From the NCBI RefSeq assembly GCF_000368565.1, contig NZ_KB849545.1:422304-486303 (forward strand): a stretch of 64,000 nucleotides of DNA. The letters run 5' to 3'. The notes below the pieces were generated by a model. It made no database searches. It worked only from the letters and a program-made list of their open reading frames with translations, and had not been told where the DNA came from. This DNA is from Acinetobacter gerneri DSM 14967 = CIP 107464 = MTCC 9824 (lineage in GTDB: Bacteria; Pseudomonadota; Gammaproteobacteria; Pseudomonadales; Moraxellaceae). The translations under genes were made by a program, and so were the position numbers. This document shows, piece after piece, positions 17,471 through 29,793 of the stretch; the stretch's first letter is position 1; each line of letters begins with the position of its first letter.

Positions 17471-20400
17471 TTAGAATTGTTCTTCGTTCAATGCTTGAGA
17501 GAATGCTTGGTCAACTTCAGAGAAGTCATTTACAAGTTCGTGTTCAGCAGCTTCTGCTTCTTGACGACGACGTTCTAAATGGTATGCAAGACCTGTACCT
17601 GCTGGGATCAAACGACCTACAACAACGTTTTCTTTCAGACCACGTAAATCATCTTCTTTACCTGTTACAGCAGCTTCAGTTAACACACGAGTTGTTTCCT
17701 GGAACGATGCAGCAGAGATGAACGAGTCAGTAGAAAGCGATGCTTTGGTAATACCCATCAATTGACGTTCAAATTTCGCAGGGAATTTGTTTTGCGCCAA
17801 TACAGCACGGTTTTCTTGAACCACGCGGATATAATCCACTTGTTCGCCTTTGATGAAGCTAGAATCACCACCATCAGTGATTTCAACTTTACGCAACATT
17901 TGACGTACGATGACTTCAATGTGCTTATCGTTGATTTTTACACCTTGTAAGCGGTAAACGTCTTGTACTTCGTTCACGATGTAGTTGGTTAACGCAACTT
18001 CACCTTTCAAGCGCAAGATGTCATGTGGGTTTTGTGGACCATCAGAAATGGTTTCACCACGGTTCACATGTTCACCTTCAAACACGTTGATCGTACGCCA
18101 TTTTGGAATCAATTCTTCGTAAATTTCAGAACCGTCATCCGGAGTAATCACTAAACGGTTCTTACCTTTGGTCTCTTTACCAAAACTTACGATACCTGAA
18201 ATTTCAGCAAGGATCGCGTGTTCTTTTGGTTTACGTGCTTCGAACAAGTCAGCTACACGTGGAAGACCACCGGTAATATCACGAGTACGTGAAGATTCTT
18301 GTGGTACACGACCGATAACGTCACCGACACCGATTGTTTCGCCATCACGAACAGTTACGATCGTATTTTGTGGCAAGAAGTAGAACTGTTCACCGCCATC
18401 CGCTGTATCAAGTACGATAGCAGGACGCATATCTTTACCAGATGCAGGACGTGATGTTACAGGCAAGATTTCAATCGTTGTCATACCTGTTGCATCATCA
18501 GTTTTCGATGTTGCAGTTACACCATCAGCGATTTGGCTGAAACGTGCTTTACCAGCCACTTCGGTAACGAGTGGATGTGTATGCGGATCCCAAGTTGCAA
18601 CGATACCGCCGCCTTCTACAGTTTCACCATCTTTAAGCAAGATGTTTGCACCGTAAGGAATCTTATAACGTTCACGTTCACGACCTAAATCATCCGCAAT
18701 ACCGATTTCACCTGAACGTGAAACAGATACCAAGTGACCTTTGGCATGTTGAACAGTTTTTACGTTATGGAAACGAACTGTACCTTTGTTACGTACTTGT
18801 ACGCTGTTTGCAGCAGAAGTTCGGCTCGCAGCACCACCCACGTGGAATGTACGCATGGTTAACTGTGTACCTGGCTCACCAATTGATTGAGCAGCCATTA
18901 CACCAACAGATTCACCTGGGTTCACCTGATGACCACGTGCTAGGTCACGACCATAACATTTCGCACAAACACCGAAAGTCGATTCACAGCTTACAACTGA
19001 ACGTACTTTAACTTCATCGATACCTGCATCTTCTAAGAATGCTGCAAGTTTTTCATCGATCAATGTATTACGTGGAAGTAAAACTTCTTCTGTACCCGGT
19101 TTTTTCACATCAAGTGCAGTTACACGACCCAATACACGAGCGCTTAACGGCTCGATTACGTCACCACCTTGAATGAATGGAGTCATTACAAGACCATCAT
19201 TTGTTCCGCAATCAGGTTCTGTGATCACTAAGTCTTGAGCAACGTCTACAAGACGACGTGTCAAATAACCAGAGTTCGCAGTTTTAAGTGCTGTATCGGC
19301 CAAACCTTTACGTGCACCGTGAGTTGAAATAAAGTACTGAAGTACTGTCAAACCTTCACGGAAGTTTGCTTTAATCGGAGTTTCAATGATCGAACCATCT
19401 GGTTTCGCCATCAAACCACGCATACCAGCAAGCTGACGAATCTGCGCCGCACTACCACGGGCACCAGAGTCAGACATCATATAGATGCTGTTGAATGATT
19501 TTTGTTTCTCGTCTTCACCCTGTTTGTTTTTAACAGTTGTGAAAGACAAGTTGTCCATCATCGCTTTCGCTACTTGGTCGTTTGTACGCGCCCAAATATC
19601 GACAACTTTGTTATAACGTTCACCAGCAGTTACGAAACCTTGTTCGAACTGTTGTTCGATTTCACGAACTTCAGTTTCTGCTTTTTCAATGATGGTATGT
19701 TTTTGAGGTGGAATGAGCATGTCTTCCATACCTACAGAAACACCTGAGCGAGTCGCTTGACGGAAGCCCAAATACATCAATTGGTCAGCGAAGATAACAG
19801 TATCTTTAAGACCGAGTTTACGGTAACAAGCATTGATCAATTTAGAGATGTTCTTTTTAGTCATCTCGATGTTGATTTGTTGGAAATCCATACCTTCAGG
19901 TACAACTTCCCAAAGCAAACAACGGCCTGGAGTCGTATCTACAACAATTGTTTGTTGTTCACGTTCACCATTTTCATTGATCACTGTTTGGTGTACACGC
20001 GCTTTAACGCGAGCGTGTAAATCAACTTGACCTGTTGCAAGCGCACGGTTTACTTCGTCAGTATCCGCAAACACCATGCCTTCACCTTTGGCATTTATCG
20101 CATCACGAGTGATGTAATAAAGACCCAAGACAACGTCCTGAGAAGGAACGATGATTGGCTCACCATTTGCAGGTGACAAGATGTTATTGGTTGACATCAT
20201 TAACGCACGAGCTTCTAACTGAGCTTCAAGTGTTAATGGTACGTGTACCGCCATTTGGTCACCATCGAAGTCGGCGTTAAACGCAGCACAAACGAGTGGG
20301 TGAAGACGGATCGCTTTACCTTCAATCAAAATAGGTTCAAATGCTTGAAGACCTAAACGGTGAAGTGTTGGCGCACGGTTCAACATCACTGGATGTTGAC

Positions 20401-21664
20401 GAATCACAGATGCCAAAACGTCCCAAACTTCTGGAGTTTCGCGCTCAACCATTTTCTTCGCAGCTTTAATGGTTGTTGCTTGGCCTGAAGCTTGTAGTTT
20501 TGCAAAGATAAATGGTTTGAATAACTCAAGCGCCATTTTCTTAGGAAGACCACATTGGTGTAAACGTAATGTAGGACCTACGGTAATCACCGAACGACCA
20601 GAATAGTCAACACGTTTACCCAACAAGTTTTGACGGAAACGACCTTGTTTACCTTTGATCATATCTGCCAAAGATTTAAGAGGACGTTTGTTCGAACCTG
20701 TAATTGCACGACCACGACGACCGTTATCTAACAATGCATCAACAGACTCTTGTAACATACGTTTTTCGTTACGTACGATAATATCTGGCGCTGCAAGGTC
20801 TAATAGACGTTTCAAACGGTTGTTACGGTTGATCACACGACGGTAAAGATCGTTCAAGTCAGAAGTCGCAAAACGACCACCTTCTAGAGGAACCAATGGA
20901 CGAAGATCTGGTGGAAGTACTGGAAGTACATTCATCACCATCCATTCTGGTTTGTTGTTCGACTCTTTGAACGCTTCCATCAACTTCAAACGTTTAGATG
21001 CTTTTTTAAGCTTAGTTTCTGAAGTTGTTTGAGGAATTTCTTCACGTAAACGAGAAATTTCAGCTTCAAGATCGATGTCTTTCAACAAATCTTGAACTGC
21101 TTCAGCACCCATTTTCGCGCTAAATTCGTCACCGTGTTCTTCTAAAGCTGTGAAGTATTCTTCATCATTTAGAAGTTGGTATTTCTCAAGCGGAGTCATA
21201 CCAGGATCAGTAACAACATAAGATTCGAAATACAATACGCGTTCAATATCACGCAAAGTCATATCAAGTAATAAACCGATACGGCTAGGAAGTGATTTCA
21301 AGAACCAAATATGTGCAACTGGAGATGCAAGCTCGATGTGACCCATACGCTCACGACGAACTTTTGCAGTTGTTACTTCAACGCCACATTTTTCACAAAT
21401 GACGCCTTTGTATTTCATACGCTTGTATTTACCACACAAGCATTCGTAATCTTTTACTGGACCAAAGATTTTGGCACAGAATAAACCATCACGTTCTGGT
21501 TTAAACGTACGATAGTTAATTGTCTCAGGCTTTTTAACTTCACCGTGAGACCATGACTTAATCATTTCTGGTGACGCAAGACCAATACGGATACGGTCAA
21601 ATTCAACTGGTGCATGACCATCTGAATCCGTCTTTTTGCGCATGATATCGAGCAAGTCTTTCAA
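17471..21664 (-). CDS. rpoC: RNA polymerase subunit beta-prime
   Basis: 1397 residues when started at the TTG at 21664, which gives (M)[10 protein letters not shown] and aligns with the E. coli start MKDLLKF. A GGAGA ribosome site sits six bases upstream of that TTG. A 16-residue longer frame to 21712 is in frame but unlikely. The catalytic NADFDGD motif, the N-terminal zinc ribbon ([20 protein letters not shown]), the bridge helix and trigger loop regions and a second Cys cluster ([11 protein letters not shown]) are all present. It forms the active centre and DNA clamp with RpoB and is co-transcribed downstream of rpoB. Confidence 0.98.
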   Translation of the reverse strand: MKDLLDIMRKKTDSDGHAPVEFDRIRIGLASPEMIKSWSHGEVKKPETINYRTFKPERDGLFCAKIFGPVKDYECLCGKYKRMKYKGVICEKCGVEVTTAKVRRERMGHIELASPVAHIWFLKSLPSRIGLLLDMTLRDIERVLYFESYVVTDPGMTPLEKYQLLNDEEYFTALEEHGDEFSAKMGAEAVQDLLKDIDLEAEISRLREEIPQTTSETKLKKASKRLKLMEAFKESNNKPEWMVMNVLPVLPPDLRPLVPLEGGRFATSDLNDLYRRVINRNNRLKRLLDLAAPDIIVRNEKRMLQESVDALLDNGRRGRAITGSNKRPLKSLADMIKGKQGRFRQNLLGKRVDYSGRSVITVGPTLRLHQCGLPKKMALELFKPFIFAKLQASGQATTIKAAKKMVERETPEVWDVLASVIRQHPVMLNRAPTLHRLGLQAFEPILIEGKAIRLHPLVCAAFNADFDGDQMAVHVPLTLEAQLEARALMMSTNNILSPANGEPIIVPSQDVVLGLYYITRDAINAKGEGMVFADTDEVNRALATGQVDLHARVKARVHQTVINENGEREQQTIVVDTTPGRCLLWEVVPEGMDFQQINIEMTKKNISKLINACYRKLGLKDTVIFADQLMYLGFRQATRSGVSVGMEDMLIPPQKHTIIEKAETEVREIEQQFEQGFVTAGERYNKVVDIWARTNDQVAKAMMDNLSFTTVKNKQGEDEKQKSFNSIYMMSDSGARGSAAQIRQLAGMRGLMAKPDGSIIETPIKANFREGLTVLQYFISTHGARKGLADTALKTANSGYLTRRLVDVAQDLVITEPDCGTNDGLVMTPFIQGGDVIEPLSARVLGRVTALDVKKPGTEEVLLPRNTLIDEKLAAFLEDAGIDEVKVRSVVSCESTFGVCAKCYGRDLARGHQVNPGESVGVMAAQSIGEPGTQLTMRTFHVGGAASRTSAANSVQVRNKGTVRFHNVKTVQHAKGHLVSVSRSGEIGIADDLGRERERYKIPYGANILLKDGETVEGGGIVATWDPHTHPLVTEVAGKARFSQIADGVTATSKTDDATGMTTIEILPVTSRPASGKDMRPAIVLDTADGGEQFYFLPQNTIVTVRDGETIGVGDVIGRVPQESSRTRDITGGLPRVADLFEARKPKEHAILAEISGIVSFGKETKGKNRLVITPDDGSEIYEELIPKWRTINVFEGEHVNRGETISDGPQNPHDILRLKGEVALTNYIVNEVQDVYRLQGVKINDKHIEVIVRQMLRKVEITDGGDSSFIKGEQVDYIRVVQENRAVLAQNKFPAKFERQLMGITKASLSTDSFISAASFQETTRVLTEAAVTGKEDDLRGLKENVVVGRLIPAGTGLAYHLERRRQEAEAAEHELVNDFSEVDQAFSQALNEEQF

Positions 21665-21736
21665 TTTTTTTCTCCGTGCGTCGAGGAGATTTTCACTTCT
21701 CGACTGGGTCACAAATATTGTTTTTTAACTGAGAAT

Positions 21737-21771
21737 CCTCCCTCAATCCCTCCTTTAATAAAGGAGGGAGG
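21737..21771. repeat. Palindromic intergenic repeat between rpoC and rpoB, copy 1
   Basis: CCCTCCTTTA (21748-21757) and TAAAGGAGGG (21759-21768) are perfect arms around a single base, nested in a longer C/T- then G/A-rich context. Confidence 0.7.
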
Positions 21772-21796
21772 TTGCAACTATTTAAGTGCTGGACCT

Positions 21797-21814
21797 CCCC
21801 CTTTTCAAAGGGGG
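21797..21814. repeat. Palindromic intergenic repeat between rpoC and rpoB, copy 2
   Basis: CCCCCTTT and AAAGGGGG pair perfectly around TC, about 30 bases from the previous palindrome and of the same C-rich/G-rich style. Both lie in the rpoB-rpoC spacer and would fold in the mRNA. Confidence 0.7.
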
Positions 21815-21834
21815 TTGGGGGGATTAATGGTTAA

Positions 21835-24800
21835 TTAGTCACCATTTTTCAGTTCAATGTTGATACCTAAAGAACGGATCTCTTTGGTCAATACGTTGAA
21901 CGATTCAGGCATACCCGGATCCATATAATGGTTGCCATCTACAATGTTTTTGTAGACACGTGTACGACCTTCAACGTCATCCGACTTAACTGTAAGCATT
22001 TCTTGTAGTGTGTAAGCCGCACCGTATGCTTCAAGTGCCCAGACTTCCATCTCACCGAAACGCTGACCACCGAATTGTGCTTTACCACCAAGCGGTTGTT
22101 GTGTCACTAATGAGTAAGAACCAGTAGAACGTGCATGCATCTTGTCATCAACCAAGTGGTTAAGTTTCAACATGTACATATAACCAACGGTTACAGGACG
22201 GTCAAAACGCTCACCTGTACGTCCGTCATACAATACTGTTTGACCAGAACGTGGAAGTTCAGCAAGTTCAAGAAGCTCTTTAATTTGACCTTCTTCAGCA
22301 CCATCAAATACTGGAGTTGCTAAAGGAACACCTTTACGTAAATTACCTGAAAGAACAAGGATTTCTTCATCAGTTAAGCTATCAAGATCTTCTTGCTCGC
22401 CACCAACTTTGTTATAAATCTTGTCCAAGAACACACGAAGTTCAGCAATCGTACGTTGCTCTTTGAGCATCTTATCGATTTGCTCACCAAGACCTTTGGC
22501 AGCTAAACCTAAATGTGTTTCAAGAATCTGACCCACGTTCATACGTGACGGTACACCCAGTGGGTTAAGTACTACGTCAACAGGAACACCGTTGATGTCA
22601 TGCGGCATATCTTCTACAGGAAGGATGTTTGATACAACACCTTTGTTCCCGTGACGACCCGCCATTTTATCACCCGGTTGGATACGACGTTTAACAGCCA
22701 AATACACTTTAACAACTTTCAATACACCAGTTGTAAGCTCATCACCTGTAGAAAGTTTGCGTTTTTTCTCAGCAAATTTCTCATCAATTTCATGGCTCTT
22801 TTCTTTCAAGAACACTTGAATTTGAGTTAAACGTTCAGCAATACCTTCATCACTTGGTTGAATTTCAAGAAGATCAACTAGCTCTAAACCAGATAACAAT
22901 TCTTCAGAAAGTTTGTCACCACGTTTAGTTGAACCACCACCATTTGATTCTTGACCTTTCAACAAGCGAACAATACGTTCACGAGCAGCTTCTTCAAAGA
23001 TTTTATATTCTTCTTTCAAATCTTTACGGTAAGCATCAAGCTGAGCTTTCTCAATTGCTTGAGCACGTTCATCTTTTTCAATACCATCACGAGTAAAGAC
23101 TTGAACGTCAATCACTGTACCTTTAGTACCAGATGGAACGCGTAAAGATGAATCTTTAACGTCAGCAGCTTTTTCACCGAAGATCGCACGAAGAAGTTTT
23201 TCTTCAGGAGTCAACTGAGTTTCACCTTTAGGCGTTACTTTACCTACAAGAATGTCACCAGCAGTTACTTCAGCACCGATATAAACGATACCTGACTCAT
23301 CAAGTTTAGACAGCGCAGCTTCACCAACGTTAGGAATATCTGCAGTGATTTCTTCTGCACCTAACTTAGTATCACGAGCTACACATGACAATTCTTGAAT
23401 GTGAATAGAAGTCAAACGATCTTCTTGAAGAACACGTTCAGATAATAAAATCGAGTCTTCGTAGTTATAACCGTTCCAAGTCATGAACGCTACGCGCATG
23501 TTCTGACCAAGAGCAAGTTCACCACCGTCTGTAGATGGACCATCAGCCAATACATCACCGCGACCTACTTTATCACCCAAGCTCACGAGAACTTTTTGGT
23601 TGATACAAGTATTTTGGTTCGAACGGGTATATTTGATGAGGTTGTAGATATCTACACCAGCTTCACCAGCAATCATTTCATCTTCGTTAACACGAATCAC
23701 AACACGTGAAGCGTCAACAAATTCGATCATACCGCCACGTTTCGCGATCACACATACACCTGAGTCACGCGCTACGTTTGCTTCCATACCTGTACCAACA
23801 AGTGGTTTGTCAGCAAGCAATGTAGGAACAGCCTGACGTTGCATGTTTGAACCCATCAATGCACGGTTGGCATCATCGTGTTCAAGGAACGGAATCAATG
23901 ATGCAGCTACAGATACAACCTGTTGAGCTGATACATCCATATGCGTCACTTTTTCAGGAGGCATACGAACGAATTCACCTTGATGACGTACAGAAACGAA
24001 TTCTTCAGTTAAGTTATTATCGCCATCTACACTAGAATCGGCCTGTGCAATAACAGTACCTACTTCTTCAATAGCAGATAAATACTCAACATCTTCAGTT
24101 ACACGACCATCAACAACTTTACGGTATGGAGTTTCCAAGAAACCGAAGTTATTACATTTTGCATAAACAGAAAGCGAGTTGATCAAACCAATGTTTGGAC
24201 CTTCAGGCGTTTCAATAGGACATACACGACCATAGTGAGTTTGATGTACGTCACGTACCTCAAAGCCCGCACGTTCACGAGTCAAACCACCAGGTCCGAG
24301 AGCTGATACACGACGTTTGTGTGTGATTTCAGACAATGGGTTGTTTTGGTCCATGAACTGAGACAATTGGCTTGAACCAAAGAATTCTTTGATTGCAGCA
24401 GCAACTGGTTTCGCATTGATTAAATCTTGTGGAGACAAGTTATCTGTTTCAGCTTGGCTTAAACGTTCTTTAACAGCACGTTCAACACGAACTAAACCAA
24501 CACGGAATTGGTTTTCAGTCATTTCACCAACTGAACGTACACGACGGTTACCTAAATGGTCGATATCGTCGACTTCGCCTTTACCGTTACGGATTTCAAC
24601 GAGAGTTTTTAATACGTCGATAATGTCTTCGTTAGAAAGAATACCTTCAACTTCACGAGACTTCTGATCAGTACCCACTTCGTAAGGACGACCCAAACGA
24701 CGGTTGAACTTCATACGACCTACAGGAGATAAGTCATAACGTTCAGAAGAGAAGAACAAGTTGTTGAATAAGTTTTCAGCAGCTTCTTTTGTTGGTGGCT

Positions 24801-25923
24801 CGCCTGGACGCATTACTTTATAGATTTCAACAAGCGCTTCTTCACGGCCTGTTGTAGTATCTGTACGTAATGTATCTGCGATAAATGAACCACGGTCGAT
24901 ATCGTTGGTGAATAGGATATTAAATTGTTTAATACCGCCTTCAGCCAATTTCACCATAATGTCATGACCAAGCACAGTGTTTGCTTGAATCACTTCACCA
25001 TCTTTCAGTGTGATATCTTCAGCTGTAATACGCTCATATAAATATTCATCAGGAACAGAAAGCTTAGTTAAACCAGAAGCTTCCATTTGACGAACATGAC
25101 GCGCATTAATACGTTTACCTTGTTCAACAATCACTTTGCCATCAGCATCAGTAATGTCGAATTGAGCCATTTCGCCACGCAGACGTTCAGGCACAAGGTC
25201 AATTTGGTAGCTACCCATATCTAGATATACAGGAACTTTCTCATAGAACATTTCTAAGATTTGTTCATTTGTATAATCTAAAGCACGAAGAATAGCAGTT
25301 GCTAATAATTTACGACGACGGTCGATACGAACATAAACTAAATCTTTCGCATCAAACTCAAAGTCCAACCATGAACCACGGTAAGGAATGATACGTGCAG
25401 AATAAAGCACTTTACCACTTGAATGAGTCTTACCTTTATCGTGGTCAAAGAACACACCTGGAGAACGGTGTAATTGAGAAACGATTACACGTTCAGTACC
25501 GTTAATAACAAAGGTACCGTTCTCAGTCATGAGTGGCATTTCACCCATGTAAACTTCTTGTTCACGAACGTCTTTGATCGATTTCGTTTCACGATCTTTG
25601 ATGATCAAACGAATTTTAACGCGCATTGGTGCCGCAAAAGTCGAGCCGCGAAGAATACACTCACGAACATCAAACTCTGGTTTACCAAGGCTATACTCAA
25701 CGAATTCTAAAGCAGCATTGCCAGAATAACTTTCAATTGGAAAAACTGAACGAAATGCGGCTTGGAGACCGATATCTTCGCGGTTTTTTGGTGTTTTGCC
25801 ATCTTGAAGGAAGGTTCTGTACGAGTCGACTTGAATCGCGAGCAAGTACGGAGCTTCCATTACTTCGGGCAATTTACCAAAATTCTTACGGATCCGTTTC
25901 TTTTCGGTATATGAGTATGCCAT
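21835..25923 (-). CDS. rpoB: RNA polymerase subunit beta
   Basis: 1362 residues, beginning [20 protein letters not shown] as in E. coli. It forms the second half of the polymerase active centre. The rifampicin pocket reads [18 protein letters not shown] then VSALGPGGL, so Asp516, His526 and Ser531 (E. coli numbering) are wild type and no classical rifampicin-resistance change is present. The C-terminal clamp region [20 protein letters not shown] is intact. It is followed after about 170 bases by rpoC and preceded by a 309-base gap with an attenuator-like hairpin. Confidence 0.99.
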   Translation of the reverse strand: MAYSYTEKKRIRKNFGKLPEVMEAPYLLAIQVDSYRTFLQDGKTPKNREDIGLQAAFRSVFPIESYSGNAALEFVEYSLGKPEFDVRECILRGSTFAAPMRVKIRLIIKDRETKSIKDVREQEVYMGEMPLMTENGTFVINGTERVIVSQLHRSPGVFFDHDKGKTHSSGKVLYSARIIPYRGSWLDFEFDAKDLVYVRIDRRRKLLATAILRALDYTNEQILEMFYEKVPVYLDMGSYQIDLVPERLRGEMAQFDITDADGKVIVEQGKRINARHVRQMEASGLTKLSVPDEYLYERITAEDITLKDGEVIQANTVLGHDIMVKLAEGGIKQFNILFTNDIDRGSFIADTLRTDTTTGREEALVEIYKVMRPGEPPTKEAAENLFNNLFFSSERYDLSPVGRMKFNRRLGRPYEVGTDQKSREVEGILSNEDIIDVLKTLVEIRNGKGEVDDIDHLGNRRVRSVGEMTENQFRVGLVRVERAVKERLSQAETDNLSPQDLINAKPVAAAIKEFFGSSQLSQFMDQNNPLSEITHKRRVSALGPGGLTRERAGFEVRDVHQTHYGRVCPIETPEGPNIGLINSLSVYAKCNNFGFLETPYRKVVDGRVTEDVEYLSAIEEVGTVIAQADSSVDGDNNLTEEFVSVRHQGEFVRMPPEKVTHMDVSAQQVVSVAASLIPFLEHDDANRALMGSNMQRQAVPTLLADKPLVGTGMEANVARDSGVCVIAKRGGMIEFVDASRVVIRVNEDEMIAGEAGVDIYNLIKYTRSNQNTCINQKVLVSLGDKVGRGDVLADGPSTDGGELALGQNMRVAFMTWNGYNYEDSILLSERVLQEDRLTSIHIQELSCVARDTKLGAEEITADIPNVGEAALSKLDESGIVYIGAEVTAGDILVGKVTPKGETQLTPEEKLLRAIFGEKAADVKDSSLRVPSGTKGTVIDVQVFTRDGIEKDERAQAIEKAQLDAYRKDLKEEYKIFEEAARERIVRLLKGQESNGGGSTKRGDKLSEELLSGLELVDLLEIQPSDEGIAERLTQIQVFLKEKSHEIDEKFAEKKRKLSTGDELTTGVLKVVKVYLAVKRRIQPGDKMAGRHGNKGVVSNILPVEDMPHDINGVPVDVVLNPLGVPSRMNVGQILETHLGLAAKGLGEQIDKMLKEQRTIAELRVFLDKIYNKVGGEQEDLDSLTDEEILVLSGNLRKGVPLATPVFDGAEEGQIKELLELAELPRSGQTVLYDGRTGERFDRPVTVGYMYMLKLNHLVDDKMHARSTGSYSLVTQQPLGGKAQFGGQRFGEMEVWALEAYGAAYTLQEMLTVKSDDVEGRTRVYKNIVDGNHYMDPGMPESFNVLTKEIRSLGINIELKNGD

Positions 25924-26232
25924 CTGGAGTCCTCGGAAAGTAATACCAAGCCCGCCTGCAGAACGAACTTAGAAGGAATTACGCAGGTCGATATGACCAC
26001 CACCTTTATACAAATGCTGCAATTTTCAGTGGTATAAAACGCTTAACAATATTTTTAAAATGGAAAAATATTGGTAAGCGTTTGAATTTGTATATTTATT
26101 TTTAAAATTGATGATTATTCTATCGATCAATCTAAAAATCGAGCCGATTATTGTAACGCAAAAAGGCTGATGACCCAAGAGCCATCAGCCGTTTTTTGGA
26201 GCCGATTACAAAAAATCGACTCCATAAAGCGA
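25924..26232 (-). other. rplL-rpoB spacer with attenuator/terminator hairpin
   Basis: GGCTGATG (26165-26172) and CATCAGCC (26183-26190) form a strong stem. Read on the minus strand it is followed by TTTTT, directly downstream of rplL. In E. coli a partial terminator at this position lowers rpoBC relative to ribosomal-protein expression, and the same is likely here. The rest of the spacer is AT-rich with no gene. Confidence 0.8.
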
Positions 26233-26604
26233 TTACTTAAGTTTAACTTCAGCACCAGCTTCTTCAAGTTTTTTCTTAAGTTCTTCAGCTTCTTCTTTAG
26301 TAACGCCTTCTTTAATTGCAGAAGGAGCGCCTTCAACAAGATCTTTAGCTTCTTTAAGACCAAGACCAGTTGCTTCACGAACAGCTTTAATTACAGCTAC
26401 TTTGTTAGCACCGAAGCTAGCAAGTTCAACAGTAAATTCTGTTTGTTCTTCAGCAGCAGCAGCACCAGCAGCAGGGCCAGCAGCAACAGCTACAGCAGCA
26501 GCAGATACGTTGAATTTTTCTTCGAATGCAGAAATAAGTTCTACAAGTTCAAGAACAGTTTTTTCAGAAACTGCGTTTAAGATTTCTTCGTTAGTTAAAG
26601 CCAT
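26233..26604 (-). CDS. rplL: Ribosomal protein bL12 (L7/L12)
   Basis: A 123-residue stalk protein of the large subunit that recruits translational GTPases. The N-terminal dimerisation domain is followed by an Ala/Gly-rich hinge (about 36-53). The C-terminal factor-binding domain shows [20 protein letters not shown] and ends [13 protein letters not shown]. It is 48 bases downstream of rplJ, as in the conserved L10-L12 operon that is regulated by L10-(L12)4. Confidence 0.98.
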   Translation of the reverse strand: MALTNEEILNAVSEKTVLELVELISAFEEKFNVSAAAVAVAAGPAAGAAAAEEQTEFTVELASFGANKVAVIKAVREATGLGLKEAKDLVEGAPSAIKEGVTKEEAEELKKKLEEAGAEVKLK

Positions 26605-26652
26605 GAGAATAACTCCAAATGGATATTGAATGGTGTGTAAAAAGTTTTAAGC

Positions 26653-27159
26653 TTATGCAGCTTCTTGCTCGTTTTTCTCTTTGAGTGCTGTAATAAGGCG
26701 ACCCAATTTCGAAATAGGAGCTTGAAGAACATTGGCAAGCATAGTGAGTGCTTTTTCTTGGTTCGGAAGGTTTGCAATAACGCTAACTTCAGCACCTTGA
26801 TAAACTTTGCCGTCAAATGCAGCAGCTTTTAATTCAAATGCTTTGTTAGTTTTAGCAAAATCTTCGAACAAACGAGCTGCAGCGCCCATGTCGTCTTCAG
26901 AAGTTGAAAAACCAAGAATAGTTGGACCAACAAGGTTTTCATCTAAGATGCTAAATTGAGTACCTTCAAAAGCACGTTTAGCTAGAGTGTTACGTACGAT
27001 ACGTGTTTTAACACCTAGTTTACGAGCTTCTACACGTAGTGTAGTAAGTTGCTCAACTGTTAAACCTTGATAGTCAGCAACAACAGCAGCAAACGCGCTA
27101 GAAGCAACTTCATTTACTTCTGCAACGATTTGTTTTTTGTCTTCGATAAGAAGAGCCAT
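26653..27159 (-). CDS. rplJ: Ribosomal protein uL10
   Basis: 168 residues from the ATG at 27159 (MALLIEDKKQIVAEV), preceded by a near-perfect AGGAGGT ribosome site. The longer frame to 27225 is not used. uL10 forms the base of the stalk, binds 23S rRNA and carries L12 dimers on its C-terminal helix. It also represses its own operon by binding the leader mRNA. The gene follows rplA after a 327-base leader. Confidence 0.98.
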   Translation of the reverse strand: MALLIEDKKQIVAEVNEVASSAFAAVVADYQGLTVEQLTTLRVEARKLGVKTRIVRNTLAKRAFEGTQFSILDENLVGPTILGFSTSEDDMGAAARLFEDFAKTNKAFELKAAAFDGKVYQGAEVSVIANLPNQEKALTMLANVLQAPISKLGRLITALKEKNEQEAA

Positions 27160-27486
27160 CGTAAAACCTCCTAGCGGTGATTTATGCATCGACTGGATGC
27201 ACTCCCAATTCGTAAGTTCTTTCAAACTTACACGCGGAGGTCGAATAAATCACACCACCGCGTCTACTCAGACTGGAATATTAAGAAGATCATCTAAAAA
27301 GACTTCACTTCGCCTGAGGTCTTTGACGCTGATAAATTTACATTTATCAATTCAAAGTCCGCCTGAATAGCCCCTTCTCCCTCTGGGAGAAGGTTGGGAT
27401 GAGGGTTTAAGACCTCTCCCTAGCCCTCCCCTCAAAGGAGAGGGAACTTTTCAGGACTTTAAAATTCTTTCAGTTCTAAATAAAAA
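27160..27486 (-). promoter_or_regulatory. rplJ leader region with palindromic repeats
   Basis: This 327-base gap between rplA and rplJ should contain the rplJL promoter and the L10-binding leader, as in E. coli. I infer this from position and did not model the fold. Its right-hand part carries two C/T-rich palindromic repeats: CCTTCTCCC/GGGAGAAGG at 27373-27393 and CCTCTCC/GGAGAGG at 27413-27443. Confidence 0.6.
27373..27443. repeat. Double palindromic intergenic repeat in the rplA-rplJ gap
   Basis: CCTTCTCCC (27373-27381) pairs with GGGAGAAGG (27385-27393). The following TTGGGATGAGGG and the second palindrome CCTCTCC...GGAGAGG complete a layout that looks like a widespread class of proteobacterial intergenic repeat. 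It is a larger version of the short palindromes at 2308 and 56860. Confidence 0.75.
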
Positions 27487-28182
27487 TTATTTAGAAACGT
27501 TGTTTACATCAATAACAAGACCAGGACCCATAGTTGAGCTCAAAGTGATCTTTTGGATGTAGATACCTTTAGAAGTAGCAGGTTTTGCTTTCTTAAGGTC
27601 AGCGATAAGTGCTTCAACGTTTTGACGAACAGCTTCTTGAGTAAACCCAACTTGACCGATCGCAGCATGGATAATACCAGCTTTGTCTACACGGTAACGT
27701 GCTTGACCAGCTTTTGCATTTTTAACTGCAGTAGCTACGTCAGGAGTTACAGTACCCACTTTAGGGTTTGGCATTAAGCCACGTGGACCAAGGATAGTAC
27801 CCAATTTACCAACAACGCGCATTGCATCAGGAGCAGCAATGACTACGTCGAAATCAAGGTTACCTTGTTGAATGCTTTCAGCAAGATCGTCGAAACCTAC
27901 GATGTCTGCGCCTTCAGCTTTAGCAGCTTCAGCAGCAGCACCTTGAGCAAATACTGCTACACGTACAGTTTTACCAGTACCTGCAGGAAGAGTAGTTGCA
28001 CCACGTACTACTTGGTCAGATTTACGAGGATCAACACCTAGATTTACTGCAACATCCAAAGATTCTTTGAATTTAGCAGCAGGAAGGCTGTTAAGAACTT
28101 GAACCGCTTCATCCAAAGTGTAAACTTTGTTTGCTTCAATAGCAGCAGCAATGGCTTTTTGACGTTTAGTTAACTTTGCCAT
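27487..28182 (-). CDS. rplA: Ribosomal protein uL1
   Basis: A 231-residue uL1, beginning [16 protein letters not shown]. It binds 23S rRNA at the L1 stalk, helps E-site tRNA exit and acts as translational repressor of the L11-L1 mRNA. The signature [20 protein letters not shown] is intact. It starts three bases after the rplK stop, so the two are translationally coupled. Confidence 0.99.
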   Translation of the reverse strand: MAKLTKRQKAIAAAIEANKVYTLDEAVQVLNSLPAAKFKESLDVAVNLGVDPRKSDQVVRGATTLPAGTGKTVRVAVFAQGAAAEAAKAEGADIVGFDDLAESIQQGNLDFDVVIAAPDAMRVVGKLGTILGPRGLMPNPKVGTVTPDVATAVKNAKAGQARYRVDKAGIIHAAIGQVGFTQEAVRQNVEALIADLKKAKPATSKGIYIQKITLSSTMGPGLVIDVNNVSK

Positions 28183-28185
28183 GTC

Positions 28186-28614
28186 TTATAGCTCCACTTC
28201 CAAGCCCATAGAACGTGCAGAACCAGCGATGGTACGTACACGTGCGTCTAAATCAGCACCAGTTAAATCTGGTTCTTTAGTAGTCGCAATTTCTTCTAAT
28301 TGAGCACGAGTCAACTTACCAACTTTAGTTTTGTTAGGTACAGCTGAACCCTTTTGGATACCAGCAGCTTTCTTAAGAAGAATAGCAGCAGGTGGAGTTT
28401 TCATGATAAATGTGAACGACTTATCGTTGTACACAGTGATCACGACAGGAATTGGAAGACCCGCTTCAACTTTTTGTGTAGCAGCATTGAATTCTTTACA
28501 GAATGCCATGATGTTTACACCACGTTGACCTAATGCAGGACCAATTGGTGGAGATGGATTTGCTTTACCAGCTGGAACTTGCAGCTTGATATAGCCGTCA
28601 ATCTTCTTAGCCAT
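28186..28614 (-). CDS. rplK: Ribosomal protein uL11
   Basis: 142 residues from the ATG at 28614 ([16 protein letters not shown]). The 15-residue upstream extension in frame is not conserved. It binds the GTPase-associated region of 23S rRNA and is needed for the stringent response. The Pro-rich N-terminal linker ([19 protein letters not shown]) and C-terminal rRNA-binding domain with [11 protein letters not shown] are both present. First gene of the rplKA unit, after nusG. Confidence 0.98.
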   Translation of the reverse strand: MAKKIDGYIKLQVPAGKANPSPPIGPALGQRGVNIMAFCKEFNAATQKVEAGLPIPVVITVYNDKSFTFIMKTPPAAILLKKAAGIQKGSAVPNKTKVGKLTRAQLEEIATTKEPDLTGADLDARVRTIAGSARSMGLEVEL

Positions 28615-28735
28615 TTTAAAATTACCTCTGGGTACAAACGCCGTTAAGCTCCCCAACATCGTTCACATAACAACAACGAGTTGCCATTATAATAACAATG
28701 CCCGATTAAATCGGGCGCTTTTCAACCAACTAAAA

Positions 28736-29269
28736 TTAGTCTGTTTTTTCGACTTGGCGAAATTCCAGCTCAACCTGAGTTGGTCGATTAAATACATTAA
28801 TCGTCAACGTTAAACGTGACTTATCGTAAATAACTTCTTCCACCACACCTTTAAAGTCTGTGAATGGGCCGTCAATTACAAGTAATTCTTCACCAGGTTC
28901 AAACATCGTCTTAGGACGAGGTGCTTCACCTTTGTTGTGTACACGAGCAAGAATCGCATCAGCTTCTTTTTGCGTAATAGGAGCAGGTTTTTCTGCTGTA
29001 CCACCGATGAAACCTAATACTTTTGGACATTCTTTAACAATGTGCCAAGTTTCATCATTCATTTCCATTTCAACTAATACATAGCCTGGAAAGAATTTAC
29101 GCTCTGATTTACGTTTCTTACCATCCTTCATTTCAACTACTTCTTCAGTAGGAACAAGGACTTCACCAAAACTATCAGCAACGGCGCTACGCTGGATTCG
29201 ATCATTAAGTGAACGCATCACTTGTTTTTCATAACCAGAATAGGCATGAATAATGTACCAACGTTTCAT
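28736..29269 (-). CDS. nusG: Transcription factor NusG
   Basis: A 177-residue elongation factor that binds the RNA polymerase clamp and links it to ribosomes or Rho. It contains the NGN domain (WYIIHAYSGYEKQVMRSL, PGYVLVEMEM) and a C-terminal KOW domain (GEELLVIDGPFTDFKGVVEE). It follows secE after seven bases, the standard secE-nusG operon. Confidence 0.99.
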   Translation of the reverse strand: MKRWYIIHAYSGYEKQVMRSLNDRIQRSAVADSFGEVLVPTEEVVEMKDGKKRKSERKFFPGYVLVEMEMNDETWHIVKECPKVLGFIGGTAEKPAPITQKEADAILARVHNKGEAPRPKTMFEPGEELLVIDGPFTDFKGVVEEVIYDKSRLTLTINVFNRPTQVELEFRQVEKTD

Positions 29270-29276
29270 AGCTCTC

Positions 29277-29717
29277 TTACCCGATAATAAACTTCATAAA
29301 CCAACTGATGATATAGTCAAAGCACCACAAAATAATTGAGGTCACAATCACTACCAGTAAAACCTGCCATGAAGTGGTTACTGTTTCATGTTTCGTTGGC
29401 CAAGTCACTCGACGCAATTCAATACGCGAATCTTTAAGCAAACGAACAAAGCCTTTGCCTTGATGGGTGGCGTATAATAAACCTAAAGCCACTACGATAC
29501 AAGCGATAATTACGCCTACACGTACCCAAATGCTATTTGCAGGTGGCCAATACGCTGGTAAATATTGATTTACCATCAATGCACCAACAAATAAAATCAA
29601 GGCAATGATCCATAGTAAATAGTCTAGCGGTGAGCTAGATTTCACTACTTCTTCAGAATAATTTCTTTGTGGAATAGGCGCTTCGCTCAATGCGTCACGC
29701 GATTTATCATTCGACAT
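29277..29717 (-). CDS. secE: Preprotein translocase subunit SecE
   Basis: 146 residues. It is an essential clamp of the SecYEG channel. Three hydrophobic spans (about 31-48, 56-80 and 115-140) are visible, as in gammaproteobacterial SecE, and the conserved amphipathic helix segment ELRRVTWPTKHETVTTSW precedes the last span. Co-transcribed with nusG. tRNA-Trp lies immediately upstream. Confidence 0.97.
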   Translation of the reverse strand: MSNDKSRDALSEAPIPQRNYSEEVVKSSSPLDYLLWIIALILFVGALMVNQYLPAYWPPANSIWVRVGVIIACIVVALGLLYATHQGKGFVRLLKDSRIELRRVTWPTKHETVTTSWQVLLVVIVTSIILWCFDYIISWFMKFIIG

Positions 29718-29793
29718 TTTTTTACTCGTCGTAGTATTCGCGACTTATTATATGACAAATTAATCAGCATTAAGCTTTTTATTTAAAATAATT

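Noticed and set aside
23950..24350. Possible rifampicin-resistance change in rpoB
   Set aside because: The pocket sequence [18 protein letters not shown] and SALGPGG is wild type at the classical positions.
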